Source: Lepisosteus oculatus
Taxonomy: Eukaryota; Chordata; Actinopteri; Semionotiformes; Lepisosteidae
DNA: 64,000 nucleotides
NCBI RefSeq assembly: GCF_040954835.1
Contig: NC_090697.1
Span: 40,794,788-40,858,787, forward strand
Reading direction: 5' to 3'
Every line of letters starts with the position of its first letter. Positions within the stretch are counted from its first letter, which is position 1. Of the stretch, positions 50,151 to 62,889 are shown piece by piece. Under the pieces are notes generated by a model, which was not told the DNA's origin, did no database searches, and saw only the letters and a list, made by a program, of their open reading frames with translations. The position numbers were made by a program, and so were the translations under genes.

Positions 50151-51824
50151 ACTTTTTCCTTCTGGAAAGGTTACACTGTGGCATTGTATTAAAGTTTAAT
50201 TTGATGTGTTTTTGCCTTTGCAACCGTACAGTATGTGCTTGCCATTGGAAACGTGGTGGTGTGCCATAAAATACAATCTGTCTCACTCTGGTTCCATTGT
50301 GTTTTTCTTAAGAAAAATAGGCCTTGTCTGCAAAGTTGATGAGAAACACGTTACAAGCTATGGTTGCTATCTGTACCATCATGGAAAATTACCCTGCCTA
50401 AAAGAAAATAATCTTTTCTTAAAAATTAAGTCATAGGGAGAGAAATGAGTAGGCACGGTGAGATAATTTTCATTCTCACGTTCTTTATACCCATATTCCC
50501 CAAGTTCCCTGCCCTTTATTACCTACTTTGACTTTTGTTCTCCTATGCCTTATTTAGCTGGGAATTTCTTCTATCCCTCACACCTGAAAAAGGTTCCACT
50601 TTCAGCTTGGAATGAATCTTTACCTGTTCCTTTGCAGCCTACGCATGCTGATGCACTTCCCTACTCAAACTAGGTCAGATAGGGTTGCCACTTAAGAGAA
50701 TCCCACTGGCTCTAAATTCCAGCAGTTAAAAAATGTGGTTTATTTTAGATAGGAAGTGGATGTGATATTACGTGATGTCAATAGTGTTGAGATTAAGGAT
50801 TGATGGTATTGATTTTGTAGTCTTTGTCTTATCTGATACAATGATATGTTTTGGGTAGGAAAAATGAATGGCAGATTGTTAAAAATTGTCCAGGATGAAA
50901 GCAGTAGCAGGAAGGAAAGGATGAGTCTTCAGGTCCGGAACATGGTTTAACAGTACTGGGGTTAAGAGCCAGACAGATCAGTGTAATGTCATGTGCCCCA
51001 TTCAGGGCATTGCTGTGCTGTGGGCTGTTCAGGATGCTTCTGCTGCAGATAGATCTGCTTCTACTATGAGCAAGAGAGTAACCTTATTGACTCTTCTGTT
51101 GCATCAGATTGTTCTGATTCACAGGTTATTAGGGGTGGATACAGCCTACAAAGCATTAAAGATTTTTTAGATGAGATGAAAAGCACAAGAGGAATGATCT
51201 TGTGATAGTCTGCGGGAAAGAAATGTCAAATACACAATTAAAGGTTAAAGAATATAACTAGTAAAAGTTTTCAAGGTTTGAAATTCAAATACATTTGAGA
51301 TGTGTAGTTTCCTTGCGATTTCCTACTGTCTGTTGTTTCTTCTCTTTTCATTCTCTTCACCTTTTCTGTTAAAACAGTCTGAAAATGCTTTTAGGAGAGC
51401 TAAGGTACTACCTGATGTGATTGAGTTATATCTTAATGTTACTTTTTTTGCAAGAAATACATAGATAAAATCAATCGGATAAACTGATAACAACAATGGA
51501 AAGGAGACAGTATGTTTGGAAATGTCTGTAATATGAGTGTAAGGATAGCATTGTGTTTAAAATGCTTGAAGCCACATTATACAATGTGAACTGAAGTGGT
51601 CAAGGGGTCTTTACTTAAGGTTAAGACAGTTATTGATGTTACAGCTTTTCAATTCATAAAAGTAAGGAAATTAAACTGTGCAGTTAACCTTTTTGTGTGC
51701 TCATTAACTGTTTGGAGCCACATCCTCAAGAGTTATTAAGAATACTTCAACATTATGAGATGATAGAACTACATTCAACAAAATAGGCAATACTCCTGGA
51801 TGGAAGATTATGATGATAATGTAT

Positions 51825-52040
51825 TGTAATGCTTACGGCCGACAGGCACTGTGTAAGAGCCGGCGTACCAGAGCAGGTGATGTCACCGCCCTTCCCTGTG
51901 ATAGCAGGACTACAGCTACTGGGCTGTAGAGAGATCTCTCTTTAGCTCATGGGGCTGGGTTGCTGCAGAGAGACATGGGAGTCCCGGGTTCGAGCCCCCG
52001 ACGGTTGGGGGCCGACTTAATGCGGCAAGGGTGCGTTACA
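51825..52040. mobile_element. 216-bp TG...CA element with tRNA-like boxes
   Basis: Ends TGTAATGC and GCGTTACA (an 8-bp imperfect inverted repeat), flanked by GTAT at 51821-51824 and 52041-52044. The inside is GC-rich and has an A-box-like 'tagctcatggggctgg' and a B-box-like 'gggttcgagccc'. It could be a solo LTR or TRIM, or a tRNA-bearing non-autonomous element. It sits inside LINE copy A. Confidence 0.65.
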
Positions 52041-52152
52041 GTATCTTGGGACAGATTGGATTATTTTTATGATATTAAATGTAATCTTAATCTCTTTAAA
52101 TAAATTATATTACTCTCAATGGTCTCTCAGACCATAGATAGTAAACTCTACT

Positions 52153-52644
52153 TGCCATGAACAGTTCTTTCCGGACCCTATGCGGACGACACAGTCCGAC
52201 GGAGTGGGGAAACACTGGGGAAACATCATGCAGGAATACGGGGCAGAAGACAGGGGGTGTGTCGAAGGTGCGCTGGTGCACGGGGGGGGAGGCGTGGCCG
52301 TGGCAAACAATCACAGAGAGAGTAGTCCTTAGGGAATATCCAAAACACAAGGGTAAGTCCAAAACCAGGAGATCCATCAGAACACGGAATTAAAACCACG
52401 AAGGCCGGGCCGGAACCGGAGGACAGGGAACAGGAACGGGAACGGGAACAGAGGTTAAAACCTTAACGGGACCAGGCGCTTCCAGGTCCCGGACTCGCAC
52501 GATATGGAAATCAGGTGCAGAGACCGGATGAGCGTCAGCGCCTGGCTTTTAAGGTGGGCTGGGAATAGGGAACAGGTGCAGAGAATAAAGTCTTGAGTGA
52601 TAGGGCTGGAGCACCCTTAAGGAGGGGGAACTAATATCGTGACA
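52153..52644 (-). mobile_element. solo LTR with 5-bp target duplication
   Basis: A 492-bp GC-rich unit reading TGTCACG...CATGGCA on the minus strand (TG...CA ends), flanked by CTACT at 52148-52152 and 52645-52649. The layout (TGTCACG start, 'cacctg', 'ttaaaagcc') recalls gypsy-type LTRs of fish. No internal retroelement domains flank it, so it is most likely the product of LTR-LTR recombination. ORFs inside it are incidental. A short 'ggaacgggaacggga' repeat lies at about 52430-52450. Confidence 0.8.
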
Positions 52645-53760
52645 CTACTCTTTTACTTTCAATTGTTTCATACTGGCACTTTACTTCCCACCTAATTGCT
52701 AGTGAATTAAAAAAAAAGTTTTACTTTCTTATGGTCCATAAAGTGAACTCAAACCCAAGGTTTCTCTTTACTAAGACAATTGTGGATTGAATTTGTCAGA
52801 AATGTAAAAATTAAATATACTTTTACATTTTAAGGAGGAGGCTTTTGGGGATGACAGTGCAGGGAGTGCTAGTAAGATTCCATTTGGATAGTTGAATGAA
52901 AATGGATGCTCTAGGAAAGAAAACTGCCCAAAGTAAAATTATATGCTATCTGAGAACAGAGTAAGGCCATGATCTCTGCAAGCGCCGTGAGATCCTGGAG
53001 ATCTACAAGGAGCTGCTTTCAGAGGAATCCATAAAGGAGTCAGTGGAGAGTCAGCACTTAGGAAGAGGCTGTTCTGTTGGATGGATCTCCAAGCTTTCTG
53101 ATGAACCACAGAGACTAAACAATGGTAAAGCCCTAGGAATTTAATAGACTTACTGTGTATATTTATAAAGCTTTTTGGTCCTGGTCCCTGATAGGGGATA
53201 ATGTGAGAGACAAGTTTGAACAGAGTGTAAAAGCAAAGGATTGTGCCTTTGTCCCAAGAGAAAGCTTTTGATGGAGTAGGTCATGGCTATTTGTGGAAAG
53301 GTGTTAAAGATTCAGGATTTCCTTCAGTCTTCATTGAGAAAATGCAGATGATGTACAGTGATATTTTGGGTTTAATAAAAATTAACAATGCCTGAGGCAC
53401 CCCATTTGAAGTCAAAATGGAAATTAATTAATGCTGTTCTCTCTCAGAAATGCTTTATTCTCTGGCAATAGTGTTACCTATTAACAAATTAAGGAAGTTG
53501 TTAACAGGATTGACTGTCCCCCAGTGTCTTAGTGAGCCAGTAAAAGTGACTGGCTATGCTGATGACTTGAGTGCCAAAATCAATTGATCTCAGAGCACTG
53601 CCTTGTATGTAGATGGATGTTTCCTTACTTGTCCTAATAAATAAAGAAAGTTAGTTAATAATAACTTGTCAGTGTCAATTCTATGACATCATCTTATTTG
53701 TTTGGAGCCTTCTATATAAAACATTGAAGTTCCAGCTTTACAGACTATAATATATCTTTG

Positions 53761-54149
53761 TCCTCAATCTGGAAAAAACTATTTTTTAAAATCACACAAC
53801 AGTAGCAACACCTTCAATAGCAGTAAATTATTTTAGCTAATAGCATATATTTGGATTCTACTTTGCTCAAAACAAAAGGTCACAAACCTACTGGTAACAA
53901 AGAATAATTGATATTGCTGGGTATTTTTAAATTTCTGACGCTTATTACTAATTGGAAAATGTTTCAGTGACTCTTTTCTGTTTTGTCTTTTATTGTGAAA
54001 AATAGTTGTGAAGTAGGCAGGACTGAAATACCTTGTAGTTAACTATCAAATATGTGTATGAAATTGACATGCTTTTATATCTAATATTTTAAACCATATG
54101 TGTGTTCTGTATGTATTACTTATAAGTGTATTATGTATACCTACTGTAT
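53761..54149. other. decayed repeat tail or spacer
   Basis: No clear match. May be the 3' end of LINE copy A. Confidence 0.35.
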
Positions 54150-54320
54150 GGGATGGAAGTATGGAACAACCTACCCAGCCATGTTGTTGAAGCCAAATAC
54201 CTGGTTTCTTTAAAGAAATGGCAGAATGAGATCCTTGGATTAATTAGATACTAACAACTAATTGGGGTGGATGGGTCGAATGGTCCCCTCTCTGATGTAA
54301 CCTTTCTTCTTGTGTTCTCT
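54150..54320 (+). repeat. fish interspersed repeat 3' end
   Basis: 'ggaacaacctacccagccatgttgttgaagcc' (in part), 'gatccttggattaattagatactaa', 'gggtcgaatggtcccctctc' and 'ttcttgtgttctc' match the ending at 17222-17375. Confidence 0.55.
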
Positions 54321-55189
54321 TACAGAAACAGAAGAAAGAATTTTGGCAAACAAGTAATAAAAATGTTATGTAACATATAACAAATGTACAATACATTACA
54401 GTTGTAAATACAGATTTTACAATAGTTCTATGAATACCAATTTTGCATAATTTAAGACTGCATCATGCATGAAGGTTTAAACAATAGAGCAGATACATTT
54501 CTATACATTTCTAGTTTGATATAATCTAAACTGCAATATATATGTAGATATGATTCACTAACTGCCATAAATACCTAGCAGTACTAAATAAAACAGCATC
54601 TCACCAAATTTTATCCATAAGGGTTATGGATCCTTATTATTAATTCTTTGTGAGGTGAAAAAGTGTTAGTTAAATGGGTTCAAAATAACATTTGTTCAGT
54701 TGCTAAAAAGCCTAGAGTTCAAATTCAAGTTTCTAAGAAGCTCAAGAGCAATAATACACTAATGTCCTGACTATTGTCCTCTGAATGTTATAAATGATAT
54801 ACTGTATTAGCCATTGTCTTACTCTAGAATAATCACATTCATAGCAATTCAAGATTATTTCAAATTTAATTTTAAATATGTGTTTAAAATGAATGTGATG
54901 GCATTGTTTCATAAAAAGTATTGAAATTCTAGAAAGCTGAAACAAAAGAACAAGATGAGTGTTAAGAAATATGATTGAAATCATATTTAATTCACAGTGA
55001 TACGCCTGATAATATATTCCAACATTTGTCTTCTGTTCCATTCTTTACTTAATCTGGTGATTGATTTTTTCATGTTTTATCAGACTTCCTGTTGCATATG
55101 ATAGTCTGAAAAAGTTGCATATGACAGTATCTAGGATTTTTCATTCATAATTATGACAATGCAATGGAAGATACATCGTGGGGTATTAT
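54321..55189. other. intergenic, nothing recognised
   Basis: AT-rich. The ORF at 54742-55041 on the minus strand is low-complexity hydrophobic without motif. Confidence 0.5.
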
Positions 55190-55400
55190 AAAACTGATGT
55201 AATATTGTTTTAAGTGTGGGTAGCATAGAAACAAAACACCGACTGTGAGGAAATCCGAGCACCTAGGGGAAACCCATGCAAACGTGGGGAGAACATGCAA
55301 ACTCCACACGTGTACTGTAGTATGCCAGGTCTGGAACTGAAACCCAGGGCCCCTGTGCTGTGAGGCAGAAATGCTTACCACTGCTCCATCACGCCTCCCA
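55190..55400 (+). repeat. SINE-like fish interspersed repeat, partial
   Basis: 'aggaaatccgagcacctagggg', 'acccatgcaaacgtggggag', 'aacatgcaaactccacac' and 'ccctgtgctgtgaggcag' match the distal half of 19891-20190 and 63335-63640. Confidence 0.75.
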
Positions 55401-56513
55401 GTCCTAAATTCTTCTTCTGTAAATTTCCATTTACCCATGTTTCGTTACTGAACCCAATGAAATCTCTTTTTATGACTTTAACACTTTTTTTTACACTTAA
55501 GAGTATGCTGTAATGCATACGGTATCTCTGGTTTGTGAATAGAGTAATCTGCTACTTTCATTTTTTTGTACAATTGTAATTGTAAAATATTGTACAGAAA
55601 TATTTTGCATCTCATTAAGCAGTGGTCCTACATTTTCTGAATGAATGGTGCATATCCATAATAAGTTAATATTGTAACCTTAACTTTTTAAACAAATACT
55701 TTGATAACCAATATTCATTTTCATTAAAATGTGAAAACCAAGATAAATTAGAGTTAGATTAGCTAAAGGAAATGAAAACAAGTAGAAACTGATTTTTTTT
55801 TATTTTTTACTGAAATAATACATTTTAATCCTATGTGATAAGGATCTCTGTGTACGTGAATGGATGTTTCAATGATAAAGTTCCTTCAAAGATTAAATTT
55901 AGAACATGAAATACAATCCCAATGTTCTTTAAACTAATCTTCTTGTAAAAACTGATATGTGTGAATGTGTAAAAACAAATAACCCAGAGTAAACTTCTAA
56001 AATAATATACAGTACATATACAGCAGAGTATGTTACCATTTATGTCTCTGTTTTCCATTCTTCTTTGTGTTTGAAATTGAGTGTGGTTTTAATGAGGTCA
56101 TGAATGGGATTAGAAAGTATTTATATATTTTTACAATTTACCTTTACAGCTGTTGTGTATTAAATTCATATAATCATAGCAAATCAGTTGATTACAAGCA
56201 AAGAGGAATTTTAACATTCAGACAACACCATATATATAGTTTGTCTGGATGTTTGATGTTTGATGTCATTGAACTTCTTTAAATGTACCATATTTGTTGT
56301 GCTCCATGCTGGGAATTTAAGTAAGTGAGCTATTGCAATTGTGTTTTCCTTTATTGGTGTAAGTTTGTACATATAATAGTAGCTTTTAAACTTTAAATAT
56401 GTATAGTTAAGTAGTAGTTGGTAATAGATGTTTAGCTTTTTTATCATAATGCTGTTTTTGTCTATAGATGTAGCTGTTATAACCAAATCTGGTGTCATGT
56501 TTGAGATGAAATA
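55401..56513. other. intergenic, nothing recognised
   Basis: AT-rich, with poly-T/poly-A runs. No gene supported. Confidence 0.5.
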
Positions 56514-56521
56514 ATTTAGAG

Positions 56522-57362
56522 CAGTAGTTCTCAGTCCTGGTTCTGGGAGACACCTGGGTTTTGCATCTAGTCTAGTTCTTAGCTATCTGATTGAAGCTAA
56601 TAGACTTCGTTTTTTTTTTTTAATAACATCACTTTATTAACCCTTTACAATTTCTTGCATTAGGAATTGTCTTTTTACATACCCCAATTTGCTCTTCATG
56701 AGACACACAGATAGGGAGAGAGCCTGTGGTCAGAGCACAGGGTGTGCCATTGTACAGCACCCCTGGAGCAGTTGGGGTTAAGGGCCTTGCTCAGGAGCCT
56801 AACGGAGTAGGATTCCTCTGCCAGCTGCGGGATTTGAACCAGTAACCTTCCAGCCACAGGCACAGATCCTTAGTCACAGAGCCACCACTCCACCTGAACA
56901 TAGAACATAGAATTTCAAGTCTATGTTTAAAATTGCTTCCAGTTATTTAATTGCTCTCCAAATGTTGAGTAAGGATTTAAATTAGAATGAACCCTGTACT
57001 CATTAGTACGATTCAGAACTGCTCTTATTTAGGTGTGATAACTGAAATACGACCAATTTGACGGAGCAAAAGGAAACATGCTCACTAACCATGTAACCGT
57101 CTAATACATTGTCTTTCCCACCTGTGTCTGTTAATCATTAATTTAGCACCTGTTCACGAGATTTGTATGCAGAGATCAGGGAACATTTTTTTTTCTTAGT
57201 AAGTCAAGGCTGAACAGAACCTCCGTATGTTTAAATTGCTGGAAATAATATTCTTTAACTAGGGTATTTTTAAAACCAAGGCTAGAGAGCAAAAAAAAGA
57301 TTAAAGGAATCAGATCAATTACATGCACCAGTTAGTGATTAAGGAAAGACTGAGAACCACTA
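56522..57362. mobile_element. non-autonomous hAT-type transposon
   Basis: Terminal inverted repeats CAGTAGTTCTCAGTC (56522-56536) and GACTGAGAACCACTA (57348-57362) pair at 13 of 15 positions. CAGTGGTTCTCA is a well-known hAT tip. The flanks 'atttagag' (56514-56521) and 'ctttagaa' (57363-57370) look like a decayed 8-bp target duplication (6 of 8). There is no transposase inside. An unrelated repeat is nested at 56738-56890. Confidence 0.75.
56738..56890 (+). repeat. interspersed repeat with tRNA-like box
   Basis: 'gccattgtacagcacccctggag', 'gggccttgctcaggagcc', 'gcgggatttgaacc' and 'cacagatccttagtcacagagccacc' match 22690-22850. It is nested in the hAT element. Confidence 0.7.
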
Positions 57363-57370
57363 CTTTAGAA

Positions 57371-58489
57371 AACCTCACACTGAATCAGGGCTTCAGGATC
57401 CTGGGTGATGGCATTGCACTGGGAGAAAAGCATATTGTAGAGCTGTAGGTAAAGCTGTGAGATATGGCATGGTAAAGTCTGCCTCTTGCTCAGAGGAATA
57501 AGACTGTGGTTGTGTGTTTGAGTGATGAGAAAGTGGTAGCAAAGATCACACAGCAGGGTTTGGTTTTTCTGGATACATTTTTCCACTGGCTTCTCCAGCC
57601 TGAAAGATTACTATTTCAAATGTCCCTCTATGTTTGAATAATGAACGATTCTAGAAAGAGAAAGAGTTATGTTGTCACGGTTAGATAATGTATTTAATGA
57701 TGTTCATTCCCCTGGGGTGTAATTCTCCTAAATTAAAACATTGTTTCTATTAGAAAGTATATGTCTATAATGCAGATTATAGATGTGATGGGGAAATTTA
57801 AATGTGAAATTCATGATTAATTTTTTTTTATTATGTGGTGTTTGTTTCTTTGGAAGAGTAGGAACAGAAATATTAACAGTGACGGAGAAAAATATACAGA
57901 GACTGAAAGAGGTTAGAGTGAGGTGTCTGTGGGTCGAGTCAAGAGCATCGGGCTCTTTAGGAATAACTATTTTATATATAGGAGCCAGTTAAGCAGCTCA
58001 GACAGTGCAGATGGCTGATGGGAATGAAAGTCTTTATAGGGGATCTGATCAAAGTTTATTGATTAATGAAGAATGAGGGAGAATGATGCTCCAATGTAGA
58101 AACTGACAACAAAAGGGTTTAAAAAAGAGGCAGAGTAATGTTAAGCATACTGATGGAGTTAAGCACATTCTCTCTGTTATTCAATCTTAAAAGGATGGAA
58201 TTGTCAAATTAGGGAGTGGTTTGCTTCTTAAACAGTACAGCTTAATGTTATTTAAATCTAATATTTTTCTTCTGATTTTTCTGATCATATTTTGCTTTGT
58301 TCCAATATATCTGTATCTGTTTCCAATTTATCTGCTATGTGTACATAAACAAGTACACATCTTCTTGACATTTCAATATTACATTTTAATGTGAGTTTCA
58401 CATTTTTAATATTTTGCTTTCTTTTGTGAATGGGTCAATGACAGAAAGAGGGTTCTTCGTTTACACAGTGGAAGGATTTATCAAAAACA
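57371..58489. other. intergenic, nothing recognised
   Basis: No supported gene. May include the decayed 5' part of LINE copy B. Confidence 0.4.
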
Positions 58490-59480
58490 AAAATTAAACT
58501 TCTTTGTTCAAAATATAAGAGAACCATATAGGATATATAGATATAGTTTATCTTTTGGATTTCAGGAAGGAATTAGTACTATCAGAATTGTGTCAATTCT
58601 CAGAAGTGGATTGTCAAAATAAGATATATTTTTGCCCTGGAAAAGAAGACAATTAATAAACTAAAGTGATACACTGTTTGCAGATGGCTACAAGGCATTT
58701 TCTTCAAGAGCCTGAGAAATTTAAAGATTGATTGTGCAATTATAGAGTACTTAGAATTGAACTCCAGTGAGGAGGTGGATGAGCCTGAGAATAGTCTGTT
58801 GTGGATAATGCCTCATGTTCCTGAAGGAAAAAATACATGATTTGTAGGTAAGCCAGCACTGCGGAAACTTTTACATACATTGAAAGGGCTTTACCTCAGC
58901 TAGACTCAAGACATTGATGGTTTAAAGTTGGCGCTCTTGAAAATATTCTGTCTGTGTTTGTAGAAAGTATCCTGAAATATTAACAGCTTTTAAGTTTCAC
59001 TTTGCTTTAATACCTAAAAGAGGGATTTGTGTGACATTAAGGTTCAGATGTGGGCTCTTTTTGCACAGGCTATAAGATCTTTTCCAAAGGTTTGGCCAAG
59101 TGGCTGAGGGGAAGTATGAAGTTTGTGGTGCATTTTGACCAATTGAACTGAAAGCCATTTCGATAATGTTTTTTTAGTAGTTTTTTTTAATTGCATCCAG
59201 TCTTTTCAAGCTGGTTTAATTTCTCTTGATCAAGAGAAGGCTTTTGATTGAGTGGATTATAAATATTTGTGGCCTGTTTCAGGGCATTTGGATTTGGGTT
59301 CAATTCTTTGGAAAATGATCTGTTGCTGTATAATAATGTATTTAGTGTATTGAAGATCAACGGTGGGCTGAGCTATTCCTTTCCACTGCAGAAGGGAATT
59401 TGAAAGGGTCTTGTATGTAATACTCTCTCTTTTCCAAATGTTGTGTGACTCCAAATGACTAAATTAAAAGTAGAGGCTCA
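58490..59480 (+). mobile_element. Tx1-clade LINE ORF2 remnant, copy B
   Basis: Translated pieces in order: YFFALEKKTINK (about 58625), SSEEVDEPENSLLWIMPHVPE (in part), a finger-domain stretch with IFSKGLAKWL (about 59070), and SLDQEKAFD-stop-VDYKYLW (59221-59272). These are the reverse transcriptase landmarks seen in copies A and C. Multiple stops. Confidence 0.65.
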
Positions 59481-59900
59481 TACCAAATCAAATAAGTGGT
59501 AGTGGTAGTTACTGATAGGATATTCAGAAATAGACTAATTGCTAAAAAAGACTTTGAAAAAAATGCAAGTTTAATTGTGATATAGGAAAGAATCAATCGT
59601 CCAGATTTAAAAGTTGGCCTACAGAGGAAAAGAAGAGTTTTTAGACATTTGGTAACATATGAGTGAATGGGCATTAAAGAAAAATTAGGATAGGATGGTA
59701 CTTAATCTGAAGGACAAAGTAAAGAAGTAGAATTAGCTTGTCACTAAATTTTCAAGTATTTGCAGTTTTTTAATAATCATTAATCTACTGTAGTCATTAA
59801 ATGCTGTTGCACAAGGTATTATGAGCAGATTCCCCTTTGCATGCTGGAGGGTTTTTGGGATGGTCTACACTGGGTAAAAGAGTATCCAGTATCTCCCAGT
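59481..59900. other. junction between LINE copies
   Basis: Probably decayed LINE sequence, but no landmark residue is visible. Confidence 0.3.
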
Positions 59901-62250
59901 TGAGAACTGGGACAGGATGGATGTCTAAAAACATGTGGTAGGGACGCTGTAAAGTGAGCTAAAGCATATATTAAATAAAAAAGATCTTAATGTTACTTTT
60001 CTGTATGAAACACATATACAAAATCAATCAGATAGACTTGAAGAAGGAATGAACAAGAGAGGAAGTGTTTGGAAATGTCCCTACTATTAGTGAAGGCGTA
60101 TCAATCCTATGTTCAAGATGTTTCAAACCATGTTTTATAAATGCAACTGAAGTAGTAAAGGGGCATTTACTTAAAATTCAGGTAGTCATTGGTGGTACAG
60201 CTTTTATTAGTGTAATTTGGAAGAGGTCTTTATACTAAAAAGGCCTTAAACTGTAGAGTTGACTGCTGTACAAACATTAATTGTTTGGAGCCACATTCTC
60301 AGTCTGTTTGGCAGTTACAAATACCGCAATATTATGAGTTGATACGGTAAATGTTTAATGGAACTGCATTGACAAAATAATACTCTTGGATGAAAGATGG
60401 TAGAAAGATAAAATATTTGTGATCAGACTGGATTGCTTTATGCTATTAAATGTAATCTTAATCTTTTTAAATTTGTTTCTGACTCCCAATTGTTTCTCAT
60501 TGTTCAATAACCTTTACTTTTTTATTTTCTTCTGGTTTTAACTAACGAGTTTGTCTTCTATAAGGCAAAAGTGGATGTTAGAAAGATACAAATTTAATGT
60601 CTTTGGTGGCAGTATAAACAAAAGTCACCTCGAGCTTAAAAGAAGCAATGAGTTCTGGTGGCTGAGATTCTGGAACTCCAAAGAAGAGAGTACTATAGCT
60701 TGTTTTGGAACAGGAGAAGAAACAACTGGAACAAGGGCAGGCAAACAGACCTCCTCTTGTTTGGGGTGTGGGTATACTGCTAATGAGTAGTAGAAAGATC
60801 ACATTTTTAGAGCTGTATAGAAATGGATGCTGCCATCCATTTATTTTTGCTTTAGAAATGAAAACTGCACAGAGCAAAACAATACACTGTATGAGGCCAG
60901 GAGATGTGAGATCCCCAGCAGATTTACAAGCTGAGCATGAAGATCTAACAAGGAACTGTTTGCAGCAAAGCACATGGAAGAATCAGTGGAGACACAGTAG
61001 CTACTTGAGGGTCTCAGTCACGTTTCAGAGGAGGAGGCTGTTCTGTTGTACATCCATTAAAGTATGGTGGAGCTTTCTGAATCCTTACAATGAATCAACA
61101 GGAGCTAAGTCATTGATGAACTGATTGTGGGGTTTTATAAAGTCTTTTGACCTCTCACATCAAAAGGGGTATATGTGAGAGACATGTTTGAAGAGAGAGT
61201 ACATGCAAAGGAACTGTTTCTAAGCTGTCAGAAAGTAGCAATCACTCTGTTGTCTAAGAAGGGTGGACCTCTGAGCCTTAAAAACTGGAGACCGGTGTCA
61301 TTGCTCTGTATCGATTATACGATCTTTTCTAAAGTTCTAGAAAATTGCACAAAGAAGGTAAGAGGACAAGCTACACTGATTAATCATATTCCATTTTTAA
61401 AAGGTGCATATTGTACACTCATTTTATGCTCAAATATCTAGTCAGCTGCAAAACTGTTTGGGTTCAATGTTGGGACGGTGTCTTTGGACCAAGAGAAAGC
61501 TTTTGACGGAGTAGGTCATGGCTGTCTGTGGACAGTTTCTAAAGTTAATGGATTTGGTTCAGTCTTTAATGAGAAAATGCAGCTGGTGTAAGAGGATATT
61601 TTTTGTTATTTAAAAATTAATGGTGCCCCTAGCGCCCCTTTTAAATTCAAGATTTTGACTTAGGAAAATTTCAAACTGAAATGAGTTTTCCACAGTGTCA
61701 TAATGAGTCATTTAAAGTAAAAGTCTATATAGATAACATTACTATTCTGATAGTTAATAACAGTGATAAAGTTAATTTAATTTCTTGTCATAACATTTTG
61801 GAAAGCTCTTGGCTGCCGAAATCAATCGTTCTAAGAGCACTGTCTTGTTGGACTGGAGAGAAAAACAAATTATTGATTTACTTATGGAACTACAGTGGCG
61901 CAGAAATTGTTTCATCTACTAGAGGATGTACTTAGGTGATGACAAATCTGGGAGGGGTAATTGAAAAAGGGCAGACTGGAGAGATGGAAATGTAGTGTTA
62001 ATATCTCCCACAATCAGTCAGGTCACCAATGTGCCCCTCAATAACTTGCTGGCTGTAAGAAAGTCTAAGGGAGTTAGTTTTGCCTAATGTGGATTGGAAC
62101 ATGTTGTATTGGGCTAGTGCAAAGATTCAATCCTGACAGCAGCTTTAGCTTTCAGCTGGTGAATACTGTTCAAACAAATATTTCCAAAGAGGTTGGAGAA
62201 TTGACTGAGAGGGTTACTTTATTCTATTATTGTTGTTAATTCTGATGTAA
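59901..62250 (+). mobile_element. Tx1-clade LINE ORF2 remnant, copy C
   Basis: Endonuclease-like LNVTFLYETHIQNQSDRLEE (59984) recalls the FLQETH motif. Then come FALEMKTAQSKTIHC (about 60850), KNWRPVSLLCIDYTIFSKVLE (in part, 61280), SLDQEKAFDGVGHGCLW (61481) and a C-terminal piece near 61945-62060. The order is that of a complete ORF2, with frameshifts. The endonuclease part aligns by eye with 51380-51820 of copy A. Confidence 0.7.
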
Positions 62251-62889
62251 GCCTAATTAATCCTGGAGTGACAGATGGGTGTACCTTTTTCTCACAGAAA
62301 GTAACCATTTATTTTTTTATGTTTTGTGACTTGCTTAAGCATTTGTGTGTTGTATTAAGCAAACTTTATACAAGTTAAGTTTTCAATTCAAGCAATTACA
62401 TGGCATCTCAGCATTACAAATCACAAAGGTGAGCACTTTTCAACTGCTGAATTTCAGTTTTGTCACAGCCATGTCTCCAGCTTTTATAAAGTAGTAAAAA
62501 AAAAGTTTCCAAGTGGATTTTGAAATGCTGAGACAGTATACAAGTTTAGGATGAAACAGCAATTAAGTTTCCACAGCCTCTTTTTTTATCAATAAGTAAT
62601 ATGAAAGTGTTAAAACATTGGGATGAAAACAAGAAAGTCTTAAAGACACCTGCACCATGTGCATGAATTCACTAACTTTATGGCACTGCAAATGATTTCT
62701 GGGTCACTGGATGCCTAAGGACCACCCATGTGTGACACCTGGCTTAAGGCAATTGAATAATGAGATAACATATGTGAAACTACAACTTATTTAATTTGAA
62801 ACAGACATCACAAAAATATAAAAAATATAAAGCAATCACCAGCCCATCATAAGCCATCATTTCTTTGACAAGAAAAAAAATCAACTTAC
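62251..62889. other. intergenic, nothing recognised
   Basis: AT-rich, no supported feature. Confidence 0.5.

Larger units (their letters stand above)
50160..53760 (+). mobile_element. Tx1-clade LINE remnant, copy A
   Basis: An ORF1-like piece near 50206-50436 reads SGSIVFFLRKIGLVCKVDEK. Near 51148, YSLQSIKDFLDEMKSTRG recalls the ORF1 end. An endonuclease-like 'LNVTFFARNT' lies near 51430. ORF2 pieces follow: KKTAQSK (52940), KRREILEIYKELLSEES (52981), SQEKAFDGVGHGYLW (53254) and the reverse transcriptase YADD at 53555-53566. The copy is frame-broken. Two later insertions interrupt it at 51821-52044 and 52148-52649. Copies B and C downstream share the same phrases. Confidence 0.7.

Noticed and set aside
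51940..52010. A functional tRNA gene
   Set aside because: A- and B-box-like motifs are present but no cloverleaf with acceptor stem is apparent, and it lies inside a mobile element.
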